Source: Sulfuricaulis sp040901545
GTDB taxonomy: Bacteria; Pseudomonadota; Gammaproteobacteria; Acidiferrobacterales; Sulfurifustaceae
Reading direction: 5' to 3'
Length of the DNA stretch: 64,000 nucleotides
Assembly (NCBI RefSeq): GCF_040901545.1
Contig: NZ_JBBDYL010000043.1
Coordinates: 1-64,000, forward strand
Position numbers and translations under genes: made by a program. Below, piece after piece: positions 16,711-25,193 of this stretch (the stretch's first letter is position 1; the number at the start of each line of letters is the position of its first letter). Under the pieces are notes generated by a model that made no database searches, was not told the origin of the DNA, and saw only the letters and a program-made list of their open reading frames with translations.

Positions 16711-17838
16711 TTACAACACGACCATGTTGTCGCGATGGATCAATTCAGGTTCATCCACATACCCAAGGATGGATTCAATCTTGTCGCTGGCCTTGCCGAT
16801 GATGCTCCCCGCTTCTTCCGAGTTGTAATTCACCAGGCCGCGCGCCACTTCGCGCCCTTCGGGATCGAGACAGGAGACAATTTCCCCGCGTGTGAACCTG
16901 CCGTCGACTGCCTTCACCCCGACCGGCAGCAGGCTTTTGCCTCCTTCACGGATAACCTTCGCGGCGCCCGCGTCGAGTTTCAAGCTGCCGGCCACCCGCT
17001 CGTGGCCGGCCAGCCACTGCTTGCGCGCCGCTACGCGTCCCTGCACAGCCTTGAGATGGGTACCCAAAGCTTCCCCGTTCAGCACACGTTGAATCACGTT
17101 CTCAACCCGGCCCGATGCGATTACCGTGGAGGCACCCGAGTGAGCGGCCTTTTCCGCCGCGAGAAGTTTGGTGCGCATCCCTCCGCGGCCGAGCGTTCCC
17201 GATGCGCCGGCCATGGAAAGCAACTGGCGATCGCCGGCGACGCCTTCGTAAACCAGCTTGGCATCCGGATCCCGCCGGGGATCGTGGTCATAAAGCCCAT
17301 GCTGGTCCGTGAGAATGAGCAGCAAATCGGCTTCCACAAGATTGGCAACCAGTGCCGCCAGGGTATCGTTGTCGCCAAAACGGATTTCTTCCGTGGCAAC
17401 CGTATCATTCTCGTTTACCACCGGAACCACGCCCAGAGTCAGCAGCGTACGCAAAGTGCTCCGGCCGTTGAGATAGCGCTGGCGATCCGCGAGATCATCG
17501 TGGGTCAGCAGCACCTGTGCGGTGTGCAGTCCATGGCGCTGAAACGCGGCTTCATAAACCTGGACCAGGTTCATTTGCCCGACGGCCGCCATCGCTTGCA
17601 ACTCAAAAAGCGCATGCGGGCGAACCGTGCGGCCCAGCCGCTGCATTCCGGCCGCCACGGCGCCGGATGTCACCAGCACGACTTCAAGACCGCGCGCGCG
17701 AAACTGCGCCAGCTGCGTGACCCAATCCTGAATGCCTTCATGGTTTAATCCCTGGCCATCGCGAGTCAGCAGTGCGCTGCCGATTTTAACCACGAGACGG
17801 CGGATATTCTTAAGCGATGCGCGCGCGGCGTTACCCAT
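16711..17838 (-). CDS. proB: Glutamate 5-kinase
   Basis: A 375-residue cytosolic kinase for the first step of proline synthesis. The amino-acid kinase domain has VVKIGSALLTRDG at the N-terminus, VTSGAVAAGM, NENDTV and DQHGLYDHDPR. The C-terminal roughly 90 residues form the PUA domain (KLDAGAAKVIREGGKSLLPVGV ... GLVNYNSEE). It overlaps the end of obgE by 8 bp, the common obgE-proB arrangement. proA is not in the window. Confidence 0.97.
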   Translation of the reverse strand: MGNAARASLKNIRRLVVKIGSALLTRDGQGLNHEGIQDWVTQLAQFRARGLEVVLVTSGAVAAGMQRLGRTVRPHALFELQAMAAVGQMNLVQVYEAAFQRHGLHTAQVLLTHDDLADRQRYLNGRSTLRTLLTLGVVPVVNENDTVATEEIRFGDNDTLAALVANLVEADLLLILTDQHGLYDHDPRRDPDAKLVYEGVAGDRQLLSMAGASGTLGRGGMRTKLLAAEKAAHSGASTVIASGRVENVIQRVLNGEALGTHLKAVQGRVAARKQWLAGHERVAGSLKLDAGAAKVIREGGKSLLPVGVKAVDGRFTRGEIVSCLDPEGREVARGLVNYNSEEAGSIIGKASDKIESILGYVDEPELIHRDNMVVL

Positions 17839-18931
17839 TTCGCGTCACCGTTCTTTGCTTGGTTTTCTTTTTCATATTTTCCAGCCGCTGCATCAGGGAC
17901 ATGGCCAGTTCGCGGCAACCTTCGCGGTTGATCGCGGAGATTCTATACACCGGACCTTTCCATTTCAGCTTTTTGACCAACCGGCTCACACGCAACTCGC
18001 GTTCATTGTCGGGCAGCAGGTCCATTTTATTCAGCACCAGCCAGCGTTCGCGCCGGTGCAGTTTACGGGATATTCCCGGCTTTTTAGCGCCCGAAACTTT
18101 CCCGCGTTCGGGACCCGCGCCAAATTGTCTCAGTTCGGCTGCAATCGCCTCGATGCCCGCCACGGGATCGGTGGCCGGCTCAAATGGTGCCATGTCCACC
18201 ATATGCAGCAGGATCCGCGTGCGCGCCAGGTGCCGCAGAAACCGGTGACCGAGACCCGCGCCTTGGGCAGCACCTTCGATGAGACCCGGCAAATCAGCAA
18301 CCACGAAGTTTCGACCCGGTTCGATAGGTACCACACCCAAATGCGGATGGAGCGTGGTGAAGGGATAGTCGGCGACCTTGGGACGTGCCTCCGACACCGC
18401 GCGCAGAAATGTTGACTTGCCGGCATTGGGCAATCCGAGCAAACCGACATCCGCGAGCACCTGAAGTTCAAGCGCCAATTCGCGGTGTTCTCCGGGACGG
18501 CCGGGGATGGTCCGCCGTGGGGACCGGTTGGTGCTCGATTTGAAGCGCGTATTTCCCAAACCACTCTTGCCGCCGTGTGCCACGAGCAGGGTCTCGCCGT
18601 CATGGGTAATTTCTCCAATGAGTTCCTCTGCCTCGGCATCCATCACCCGCGTGCCGAGGGGAACCGGAATATAAAGATCTTCACCGGATTTTCCGGTGCA
18701 ATTACCTCCGCCGCCCTTGGCTCCGTTCGCGGCGCGATAAACGCGCGTGTGGCGAAAGTCGACCAGGGTATTCAGCGCCTCCCGGCCGATAAGGAAGACG
18801 CTGCCGCCGTTTCCTCCGTCACCGCCGTCCGGCCCGCCGCGGGGAACAAATTTTTCGCGCCGGAAAGATAGCGCGCCGTTCCCGCCGTGGCCGGCCTCGA
18901 CGCGTATGGTCGCTTCATCAACAAATTTCAT
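17831..18931 (-). CDS. obgE: Obg/CgtA GTPase, ribosome assembly
   Basis: A 366-residue essential GTPase of late 50S assembly and stress signalling. The glycine-rich Obg fold begins MKFVDEATIRVEAGHGGNG. The G domain has G1 GLPNAGKS, G3 DLPGLIEGAA and G4 NKMD. The start is set at ATG 18931 because it gives the conserved N-terminus; upstream sequence (to 18982) runs into the rpmA terminator. Gene order rplU-rpmA-obgE is conserved in bacteria and here continues into proB with an 8-bp overlap. A terminator separates it from rpmA, so it needs its own promoter or read-through. Confidence 0.97.
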   Translation of the reverse strand: MKFVDEATIRVEAGHGGNGALSFRREKFVPRGGPDGGDGGNGGSVFLIGREALNTLVDFRHTRVYRAANGAKGGGGNCTGKSGEDLYIPVPLGTRVMDAEAEELIGEITHDGETLLVAHGGKSGLGNTRFKSSTNRSPRRTIPGRPGEHRELALELQVLADVGLLGLPNAGKSTFLRAVSEARPKVADYPFTTLHPHLGVVPIEPGRNFVVADLPGLIEGAAQGAGLGHRFLRHLARTRILLHMVDMAPFEPATDPVAGIEAIAAELRQFGAGPERGKVSGAKKPGISRKLHRRERWLVLNKMDLLPDNERELRVSRLVKKLKWKGPVYRISAINREGCRELAMSLMQRLENMKKKTKQRTVTRNG

Positions 18932-18970
18932 ATCACTTTTCCACCATCGAGACCGCAGTGTACAAATAAA

Positions 18971-18999
18971 AAACCCCGCCATGTTGCCAGGGCGGGGTT
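18971..18999 (-). terminator. Terminator after rpmA
   Basis: AACCCCGCC (18972-18980) pairs with GGCGGGGTT (18991-18999). On the minus strand it is followed by TTTTTTATTT. It lies between rpmA and obgE. Confidence 0.8.
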
Positions 19000-19026
19000 A
19001 GGCGATGCGAACGTAAGGTAAGCGTT

Positions 19027-19284
19027 TCAGCCCGGGACGATGCTTACCGTTCGGCGGCTCCGCGGCCCCTTGATTTCGAATTGTACCCGTCCATTTACCT
19101 TGGCGAACAGTGTATCGTCTTTGCCGATACCGACATTGGTTCCCGGATGAAATGCGGTGCCACGCTGGCGAACGATGATATTGCCCGCCAGGACCTGTTC
19201 GCCGGCGTAACGCTTGACACCGAGCCGTTGAGCCTGGGAATCCCGACCATTGCGCGAGCTGCCACCTGCTTTTTTATGTGCCAT
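19027..19284 (-). CDS. rpmA: 50S ribosomal protein L27
   Basis: An 85-residue protein beginning MAHKKAGGSSRNGRDSQAQ and continuing GVKRYAGEQVLAGNIIVRQRG, diagnostic for L27, whose N-terminal tail reaches the peptidyl-transferase centre. 25 bp downstream of rplU and followed by a terminator. Confidence 0.98.
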   Translation of the reverse strand: MAHKKAGGSSRNGRDSQAQRLGVKRYAGEQVLAGNIIVRQRGTAFHPGTNVGIGKDDTLFAKVNGRVQFEIKGPRSRRTVSIVPG

Positions 19285-19309
19285 AAAAAATTTTCTCTGT
19301 ATTTTAGTA

Positions 19310-19618
19310 TTACTTGATGCCCGTAATTTCCAGTTCGGTGTAATACTGACGATGACCCGTGGTCTTGCGATAATGCTTACGCCGGCGCATCTTGAACACC
19401 CGGATCTTCTCGCCGCGACCGTGGCTTTTCACCTTGGCGGTGACTGTCGCTTCGCTCAAAATCGGATTGCCAACACGCACCCCCTGGTCATCGCTCACCA
19501 TGAGCACCTGGTTAAGGTCCACGGATTGTCCTTCGGTGACATCGAGTTTCTCAACCTGGATGATGTCCCCCGGTGAAACCCGGTACTGCTTGCCGCCGCT
19601 CTCGAACACCGCGTACAT
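19310..19618 (-). CDS. rplU: 50S ribosomal protein L21
   Basis: A 102-residue protein with MYAVFESGGKQYRVSPGD at the start and RRRKHYRKTTGHRQYYTELEI at the end, diagnostic for L21. A good ribosome site (CCAGGAG) precedes the ATG. First gene of the rplU-rpmA unit, under the promoter at 19682-19710. Confidence 0.98.
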   Translation of the reverse strand: MYAVFESGGKQYRVSPGDIIQVEKLDVTEGQSVDLNQVLMVSDDQGVRVGNPILSEATVTAKVKSHGRGEKIRVFKMRRRKHYRKTTGHRQYYTELEITGIK

Positions 19619-19681
19619 GAATTCAGCTCCTGGAGATAACTTAGCGTAAAAATACGCTTAATTGCCGCTAAAAGGGCGGCA

Positions 19682-19710
19682 ATTCTAACGATTAGCGCTT
19701 ATCAGGTCAA
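19682..19710 (-). promoter_or_regulatory. Sigma-70 promoter of rplU
   Basis: On the minus strand TTGACC (19710-19705), 17-bp spacer, TAGAAT (19687-19682). The -10 is overlapped by an inverted repeat, AATTGCCGC (19660-19668) and GCGGCAATT (19676-19684), which also covers the expected start site. The leader then has a second hairpin, AGCGTA-aaaa-TACGCT (19643-19658). The palindrome could be an operator or a 5'-end stem; its role is not known. Confidence 0.6.
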
Positions 19711-19721
19711 ACCCCGACTGC

Positions 19722-19750
19722 TTGACGGGTTTAAACCCAGCCCCTAGCAT
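19722..19750 (+). promoter_or_regulatory. Sigma-70 promoter of ispB
   Basis: TTGACG (19722-19727), 17-bp spacer, TAGCAT (19745-19750), with the predicted start about 15 bp before the ispB ATG. It is back to back with the rplU promoter; the two -35 boxes are 11 bp apart. Confidence 0.55.
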
Positions 19751-19770
19751 GCCGCCGAACCCAGACCACC

Positions 19771-20748
19771 ATGAAATCCATGGATTTTGAAGCCATCAAG
19801 GCCCTCGCCCAGGGCGAGCTGCGGGCGGTCGATATCGAAATCGAAACGCGGCTGCTATCCGATGTCGCCCTGATTAACCAGATGGGTTCCTATATTGTCC
19901 ACAGCGGCGGTAAACGCCTGCGGCCAATTCTGGTATTGCTGGGAAGTCGCGCTTTCGGCTACGAAGGGTCGGCGCATATCCGGCTGGCTGCCATCATTGA
20001 ATTCATTCATACCGCCACCCTGCTGCACGACGATGTAGTCGATGCCTCGGAGCTGCGCCGCGGACACACCACCGCCAACACCATCTGGGGCAACGAAGCG
20101 AGCGTCCTCGTGGGCGATTTTCTCTACTCACGCGCCTTCGAGATGATGGTTGAAGTGGGCAGCATGCGCGTGATGGAAATTCTCGCTCATACTACCAACA
20201 CCATCGCCAAGGGCGAGGTCATGCAATTACTCAATTGCCACGACCCCGATACTTCCGAGGAACATTACCTCGAGGTGATCCGGAACAAGACCGCCAAACT
20301 TTTCCAGGCGGCGGCACAGCTCTCCGCCGTCATCAGCAACCAAAACCAGGAAATCGAACAGGCCATGGCGCTATACGGCATGCACCTGGGCACCGCGTTT
20401 CAACTCATCGATGACGTGCTCGACTACGGCAGAGACAACCGCGATCTGGGCAAAAACATCGGCGACGACCTCGCCGAGGGTAAACCCACGCTGCCGCTCA
20501 TTCATACCTTGCGTCAGGGCACCAGCCACCAGCGCAACCTGATTCGAATTGCCATCGAGGAAGGCGGGCTCGCCCAACTCGATGAGGTCATGAACGCGAT
20601 TGAATCAACGGGTTCCATCACGTACACTGCGCGCCGGGCTGAAGACGAGGCTTCCCGAGCCATGGCGGCCCTGGCCAACATTCCGGATTCGCCCTATAAA
20701 CAAGCGCTTCTCGATCTGGCCCATTTCTCCGCGCATCGCAATTATTAG
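19771..20748 (+). CDS. ispB: Octaprenyl (polyprenyl) diphosphate synthase
   Basis: A 325-residue trans-isoprenyl diphosphate synthase that makes the ubiquinone side chain. The two aspartate-rich motifs are in LLHDDVVDASELRRG and FQLIDDVLDYG, and GGKRLRP binds the substrate diphosphate. The chain length (C40 or another) cannot be read directly. The first in-frame ATG is used; MDFEAIK three codons later is equally possible. It is divergent from rplU, the usual position of ispB, and ends 8 bp before tRNA-Pro. Confidence 0.95.
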   Translation: MKSMDFEAIKALAQGELRAVDIEIETRLLSDVALINQMGSYIVHSGGKRLRPILVLLGSRAFGYEGSAHIRLAAIIEFIHTATLLHDDVVDASELRRGHTTANTIWGNEASVLVGDFLYSRAFEMMVEVGSMRVMEILAHTTNTIAKGEVMQLLNCHDPDTSEEHYLEVIRNKTAKLFQAAAQLSAVISNQNQEIEQAMALYGMHLGTAFQLIDDVLDYGRDNRDLGKNIGDDLAEGKPTLPLIHTLRQGTSHQRNLIRIAIEEGGLAQLDEVMNAIESTGSITYTARRAEDEASRAMAALANIPDSPYKQALLDLAHFSAHRNY

Positions 20749-20755
20749 GTATCAA

Positions 20756-20832
20756 CGGGGTGTAGCTCAGCCTGGTAGAGCACTTGCTTCGGGAGCAAGG
20801 GGCCGGAGGTTCAAATCCTCTCACCCCGACCA
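20756..20832 (+). tRNA. tRNA-Pro (anticodon CGG)
   Basis: Cloverleaf with acceptor CGGGGTG/CACCCCG, D arm, anticodon stem CTTGC/GCAAG with loop TTCGGGA (anticodon CGG, reads CCG), TTCAAAT T-loop and encoded CCA. Confidence 0.95.
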
Positions 20833-20850
20833 ACTGATACATCTTCGAAT

Positions 20851-21081
20851 ATGGGACAGCTGTTACGCATCATCATCGTACTGATCGGATTGTGGCTCGT
20901 CCTGCTGATTATCAAGCGCGCGCTGGCTTCGCGCCGGAAACCGCCGCCAACACCCGCCACGCTCGATAACATGATCGCATGCGACCACTGCGGCGTGCAC
21001 ATACCGGAATCGGAAGCCCTACACAACGGAAAGCAGCGTTATTGCTGCGAAGAACACCGGACAGCCGCGAAAAAACCCTGA
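20851..21081 (+). CDS. PP0621-family small membrane protein with zinc-ribbon-like tail
   Basis: A 76-residue protein. One N-terminal transmembrane helix (about residues 5-24) is followed by a basic linker and a C-terminal cysteine motif CDHCGVHIPESEA ... YCCEEH that could bind a metal. This is the arrangement of the PP0621 family, which commonly lies just upstream of pilS in gammaproteobacteria. Function unknown. It starts 18 bp after tRNA-Pro and 122 bp before pilS. I see no independent promoter. Confidence 0.75.
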   Translation: MGQLLRIIIVLIGLWLVLLIIKRALASRRKPPPTPATLDNMIACDHCGVHIPESEALHNGKQRYCCEEHRTAAKKP

Positions 21082-21203
21082 CTCCCTGCTGTTTCCTGAC
21101 CGGGATTCAGTTTTACCAGTGTCATTAAAAAGCCTTACATATCCAAGTAAAAAAGCTGACAATTTTTGCCACCCCCCCTTTTCTGTGCTATTTCAGTAAA
21201 GGT

Positions 21204-22883
21204 ATGACAGCTATGGAAAGCGTGCTCCCGCATCCCGGACCAAGCCTGGCCGAAGGTAAAGCCGCGGTCGCGGCCCAGAACTGGAAGCTTCTCAAATATT
21301 TTAACTACTATCGTGTGGCAATCGCGCTGTCGGCAGCGGTGATTGCCATTTTCCTGGGAAAATTCACGCCATTCGGTGATACGCACCCGTGCTTATTTCT
21401 CAGCGCGAGCATGGTCTACGCCATCATCAGCCTGACGGGGGCCCTAGCCATCCTCTGGCAGACACCGGACTATGAAAGCCAGGCGACGCTGCTCTCCTTT
21501 TCGGACATAACCCTGTTGACAATCATCATGCACGCCAGCGGCGGATTGGCGAGCGGCCTGGGTTTGATGCTGGTGGTGGCCGTCGCCGGCACCAGCCTGA
21601 TGCTCGGGAAACGCATGACGATTTTTTTTGCCGCGCTGGCAACCATTTCGGTGTTGCTGGAACATTCCTGGGGCTGGCTTACCGGCGCAGAAAACGTCAA
21701 TGCCGACTTGTTTCTGGAATATCCGCAAGTCGGTTTGTTCGGCGTGGGACTTTTTGCCACGGCCTTTTTCGGTTATTTGCTCGCGACACGTCTGCGCGCG
21801 ACCGAAGAACTCGCCCAACGCCGGGGCGTGGATGTGGTCAATCTCACCCAACTCAACGAGCTGGTCATTCAGCGCATGCAATCCGGCGTGGTGATTTGTG
21901 ATCCCCAGGGAACGGTTCGCATGATGAATCAGGCCGCACAACGGTTCCTTGGTCTGCGCAACGAGGCTGAAAAAAAATCACCGTTGAGTGAGATTTCGCC
22001 GGAACTTGCGATACAGCTGTTCCAATGGCTGGGGCACGGTTCCGCGAGCCGGACACGCAAAGTGTTCACCTCCCGCGTGGGGTACTCACTATTGCCGCGC
22101 TTTGTCACGCTCGGCTCGGACAAGAATTCGGTCAAACTGATTTTCATTGAAGACATGTCGCTCCTGAAACAGCAAGCCCAGCAACTGAAAATGGCGGCGC
22201 TTGCGCGGCTGACCGCCAGCATCGCGCACGAAATTCGCAATCCGCTCGGCGCCCTCACCAATGCCGCACAACTGCTCGGCGAAACGACAGGCTCAGAAAG
22301 TGCGGAAGAAAAGCGTCTCGTAAAAATCATCGAAGAACAAAGCAGGCGCATGAATGTGATCGTGCACAACGTCACGCAACTCAGCCGGCGTGACCGAATC
22401 AGCCCCGTCAAGCTGGATCTGGAACCGTGGTGTGAGGATTTCTTGCGCCAGTACTGTGATACGATATCCATTCCACGCGCGGCATTTGCCCTGCAAGGGT
22501 TACCGGGCCTGTCGGTTTGCGTGGATCCGGACCAGCTTTACCAGATCATTTCCAATCTTTGCCAGAATGCGCTGCGACACAGCCCCCCCTTTACGGGAAC
22601 CCCCTTGATCAAGTTGCAGGGGGGCCGGGAAAGCGAAGACCGGCCCACGCTCGATGTCATTGATTGGGGTACCGGGGTCAATCCCGAGATTGCGGACAAC
22701 ATTTTCGATCCGTTCTTCACAACCACCCCGAAAGGTACGGGGCTTGGCCTGTATATCGCGCGGGAATTGTGCGAAGGCAACGGCGCATCACTGAATCATC
22801 ACCCGGGCGAAGGTGGTGTGGGATGCCGTTTCCGCATTACGTTTGTGCGCGCCGAGGACTGCACCGAGTTGGGATCGCTATGA
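21204..22883 (+). CDS. pilS: Sensor histidine kinase PilS
   Basis: A 559-residue inner-membrane kinase controlling pilin expression. About six N-terminal transmembrane helices (residues 35-200) are followed by a PAS domain (RMQSGVVICDPQG), HisKA with phospho-acceptor His in ASIAHEIRNPLGAL (near residue 342), and HATPase_c with N box (NLCQNALRHS) and G box (GTGLGLYIAREL). In Pseudomonas PilS senses unassembled pilin through its membrane helices and controls PilR. Its stop overlaps the pilR start (ATGA). Confidence 0.95.
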   Translation: MTAMESVLPHPGPSLAEGKAAVAAQNWKLLKYFNYYRVAIALSAAVIAIFLGKFTPFGDTHPCLFLSASMVYAIISLTGALAILWQTPDYESQATLLSFSDITLLTIIMHASGGLASGLGLMLVVAVAGTSLMLGKRMTIFFAALATISVLLEHSWGWLTGAENVNADLFLEYPQVGLFGVGLFATAFFGYLLATRLRATEELAQRRGVDVVNLTQLNELVIQRMQSGVVICDPQGTVRMMNQAAQRFLGLRNEAEKKSPLSEISPELAIQLFQWLGHGSASRTRKVFTSRVGYSLLPRFVTLGSDKNSVKLIFIEDMSLLKQQAQQLKMAALARLTASIAHEIRNPLGALTNAAQLLGETTGSESAEEKRLVKIIEEQSRRMNVIVHNVTQLSRRDRISPVKLDLEPWCEDFLRQYCDTISIPRAAFALQGLPGLSVCVDPDQLYQIISNLCQNALRHSPPFTGTPLIKLQGGRESEDRPTLDVIDWGTGVNPEIADNIFDPFFTTTPKGTGLGLYIARELCEGNGASLNHHPGEGGVGCRFRITFVRAEDCTELGSL

Positions 22884-24247
22884 GCAAGACCAAAAGCCAG
22901 ATTCTGATCGTCGACGACGAACCGGATATCCTCGAAGTCCTTGAACTCACGATGGGACGCATGAACCTTGAGACAAGAACCGCCGCCAATATTGAAGAAG
23001 CGCGTCATTTGCTGAATAAATACCAGTTCAACCTGTGCCTGACGGACATGCGCCTACCAGATGGAAACGGTATTGAACTGGTCCGCCACATACAGGAAAA
23101 CCATCCGTACCTGCCGGTGGCGGTGATCACCGCTTTCGGCAACATGGAAACGGCGGTGGCCGCGCTGAAAGCCGGCGCCTTCGATTTTGTATCCAAACCA
23201 CTCGACCTGAACGACCTGCGTAATATCGTCCGGTCCGCGCTGCGGGTTGGACCGCCGACCGTTGCCAAGGCTTCCATCAACAACGATGAGGCCACAAGTA
23301 TCACCGCCAAAAAAATGCTGGGGGCTTCTCCCGCCATAGAGAAGGTCCGGATTATGATCGAGCGGCTGTCCCGCGGCCAAGCCCCAGTTTATATCGCCGG
23401 AGAATCCGGTACCGGCAAGGAACTCGCGGCGCGGCTGATTCATGAACTCGGTCCGCGAGCCGACAAGCCGTTCGTGCCGGTCAACTGCGGTGCTATCCCC
23501 GAAAGTCTGATGGAAAGCGAATTTTTCGGTCACAAGAAAGGCAGTTTCACCGGCGCGGTGACGGACAAGGATGGGCTATTTAAGGCAGCCGACGGGGGTA
23601 CGCTTTTTCTCGACGAAGTCGGAGATCTGCCCTTGTCCATGCAAGTCAAATTGCTGCGCGCAATCCAGGAAAAGTGCGTCCGTCCGGTCGGCTTTCAGAG
23701 CGAAATCAAAGTAGACGTGCGCATCCTTTCCGCCACGCACAAAAACCTGCATGATCTCGTGGGGCAAGGAAAATTTCGCCAGGATCTCTACTACCGCCTT
23801 AATGTCATCGAGTTGATCATACCTCCGTTACGCGAGCGCATCGAAGACATTCCCGTACTCGCCGAGGCCCTGTGCCGGAAGCTGTGTGACAACATGGGGA
23901 TGAAGCCGCCGCGTCTGACCTTGGAGGCGGCTCAATTGCTTCAGCATTATGCGTTCGCCGGCAATGTTCGGGAACTTGAAAATATTCTGGAACGGGCACT
24001 AACAATGTGTAATGGAACCGAAATTTCAGCGCCGGATTTGCAGCTTCAGGCCGCAGAACCCGTGGCCAGCGAGCAAACCGTGATGAGCGGCAAGGAATCG
24101 CTGGACGATTATCTGGAGCGCGTAGAACGGGCCACGATCGAGAAGGCCTTAGCCCAGACGCAACAGAACAAAACGGCCGCCGCCAAGCTTTTGGGAATCA
24201 GCTTCCGTGCCCTGCGCTACAAGCTGGAAAAACTGGGGATTGAGTGA
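22880..24247 (+). CDS. pilR: Sigma-54 response regulator PilR
   Basis: A 455-residue NtrC-type activator. The receiver domain has the acidic pocket VDDEPD and phospho-acceptor Asp in LTDMRLPDG (near residue 55). The AAA+ domain has Walker A GESGTGKE, the sigma-54 contact loop in the GSFTGA form (HKKGSFTGAV) and Walker B GGTLFLDEVGDLP. The Fis-type HTH is at the C-terminus (NKTAAAKLLGISFRALRYKL). The start is the ATG overlapping the pilS stop; longer frames to 22664 lie inside pilS and are rejected. PilR activates pilA from a sigma-54 promoter, and a matching site lies about 160 bp downstream. Confidence 0.96.
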   Translation: MSKTKSQILIVDDEPDILEVLELTMGRMNLETRTAANIEEARHLLNKYQFNLCLTDMRLPDGNGIELVRHIQENHPYLPVAVITAFGNMETAVAALKAGAFDFVSKPLDLNDLRNIVRSALRVGPPTVAKASINNDEATSITAKKMLGASPAIEKVRIMIERLSRGQAPVYIAGESGTGKELAARLIHELGPRADKPFVPVNCGAIPESLMESEFFGHKKGSFTGAVTDKDGLFKAADGGTLFLDEVGDLPLSMQVKLLRAIQEKCVRPVGFQSEIKVDVRILSATHKNLHDLVGQGKFRQDLYYRLNVIELIIPPLRERIEDIPVLAEALCRKLCDNMGMKPPRLTLEAAQLLQHYAFAGNVRELENILERALTMCNGTEISAPDLQLQAAEPVASEQTVMSGKESLDDYLERVERATIEKALAQTQQNKTAAAKLLGISFRALRYKLEKLGIE

Positions 24248-24669
24248 CTTGGCTGACAGACTACGGCAGCCATGACGAAATATGGCAGTGGAACCACGAA
24301 AAAAGACTATGGAAATCAAGATAGATAAAGTGGTATTGTAAAATAATCCTTTGTTTTCAATGGGCCAAACGCAACCTTCCGCATACGTTACGAGGAGTTG
24401 CTTTGGCATAATTGATGCAGCTTTTATAGGTCCAGGAGTATTGGGAAACATTAGGACTGTCGTTCAAGGAGACGCTATTGTGAGCCGGGCACACGCTGAA
24501 TTGACTTCGGGGGTGGCTCTGCTAATTAGATATATGAGGATGTCACGGAAAGCATCGGCACGGCGCGAGGAACTGCCCTGACCCTGCTTCAAAACGGTCC
24601 CTGCCAAGGAAAATACAGGGCCGGTTATTTCCGGGGCACCCTCGCAACATTATCCAACTCGGAGGTTTT
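24248..24669. other. Intergenic pilR-pilA region (long pilA leader)
   Basis: A 422-bp gap with no credible gene. It contains the sigma-54-like site at 24404. If that is the pilA promoter the transcript has a leader of about 240 nt, long for pilA. CCCTG (24600-24604) and CAGGG (24617-24621) form a weak stem in it. The short frame at 24351-24581 has no ribosome site or recognisable sequence. Confidence 0.4.
24404..24419 (+). promoter_or_regulatory. Sigma-54-type promoter for pilA
   Basis: TGGCATAATTGATGCA carries GG (24405-24406) and GC (24417-24418) at the -24/-12 spacing of the consensus TGGCAC-N5-TTGCA; the two invariant dinucleotides are exact. It lies between pilR and pilA, as expected of a PilR-dependent promoter. 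PilR sites were not resolved. Confidence 0.55.
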
Positions 24670-25104
24670 ATGAAAAAGTTGCAACAGGGTTTCACACTCA
24701 TCGAGCTGATGATCGTGGTCGCGATCATCGGCATTCTCGCCGCCATCGCGGTGCCGGCGTATCAGGACTATACGATTCGGTCGCGTGTGTCGGAGGCGGC
24801 GAGTCTGTCAGGAGCGGTAAGAACTGCCATTGATGTCGCTTTCAGCGAAGGTTATGGCCTGCTTTCCATACCGGCAACTCCAGCATCGCTGAACGTTTCT
24901 CCAGCCGCCAGCTATAAAAGCAAATATGTGTCAAGTGTCGGATATGTCGGCTCCGGTGGTCTTGTAACCGTGACGTTGACAGGCGAAAGATCACTTGGCG
25001 CTGCTGTAACAAGGACTGTGGTCTACTCACCAGCTAGCGTAGGTGGTAACCTCAGGTGGGAAGTGAAGGGTACGATACAGACCAAATACCGTCCGAAGAA
25101 TTAA
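24670..25104 (+). CDS. pilA: Major type IV pilin PilA, cysteine-free
   Basis: A 144-residue prepilin. Leader MKKLQQG, then FTLIELMIVVAIIGILAAIAVPAYQDYTIRSRVSEA, the classical type IVa N-terminal helix with Glu5. A strong GGAGG ribosome site precedes the ATG. The mature chain of 137 residues contains no cysteine, so the disulfide-closed D-region of most type IVa pilins is missing, while Ser, Thr and Gly are abundant. Position after pilSR, a sigma-54-like promoter and a following terminator mark it as the major subunit. It is directly followed by three GT-C-type genes that may glycosylate it. Confidence 0.93.
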   Translation: MKKLQQGFTLIELMIVVAIIGILAAIAVPAYQDYTIRSRVSEAASLSGAVRTAIDVAFSEGYGLLSIPATPASLNVSPAASYKSKYVSSVGYVGSGGLVTVTLTGERSLGAAVTRTVVYSPASVGGNLRWEVKGTIQTKYRPKN

Positions 25105-25156
25105 TCTGTTGTACGGTCGACCCTTACGCAAAACTGTCAAGGGTTGTCTCAAAATC

Positions 25157-25193
25157 AAAAACAAGGGCGACTTCTGTCGCCTTTGTTTTTTTT
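25157..25193 (+). terminator. Terminator after pilA
   Basis: GGGCGAC-ttct-GTCGCC with flanking AAACAA/TTTGTT pairs, followed by a run of T. It should keep most pilA transcripts monocistronic. Confidence 0.85.

Noticed and set aside
16684..17748. 354-codon plus-strand frame opposite proB
   Set aside because: Exact shadow of a complete glutamate kinase gene.
24351..24581. 76-codon frame in the pilR-pilA gap
   Set aside because: Overlaps the sigma-54-like site and has no start signal or similarity I can name.
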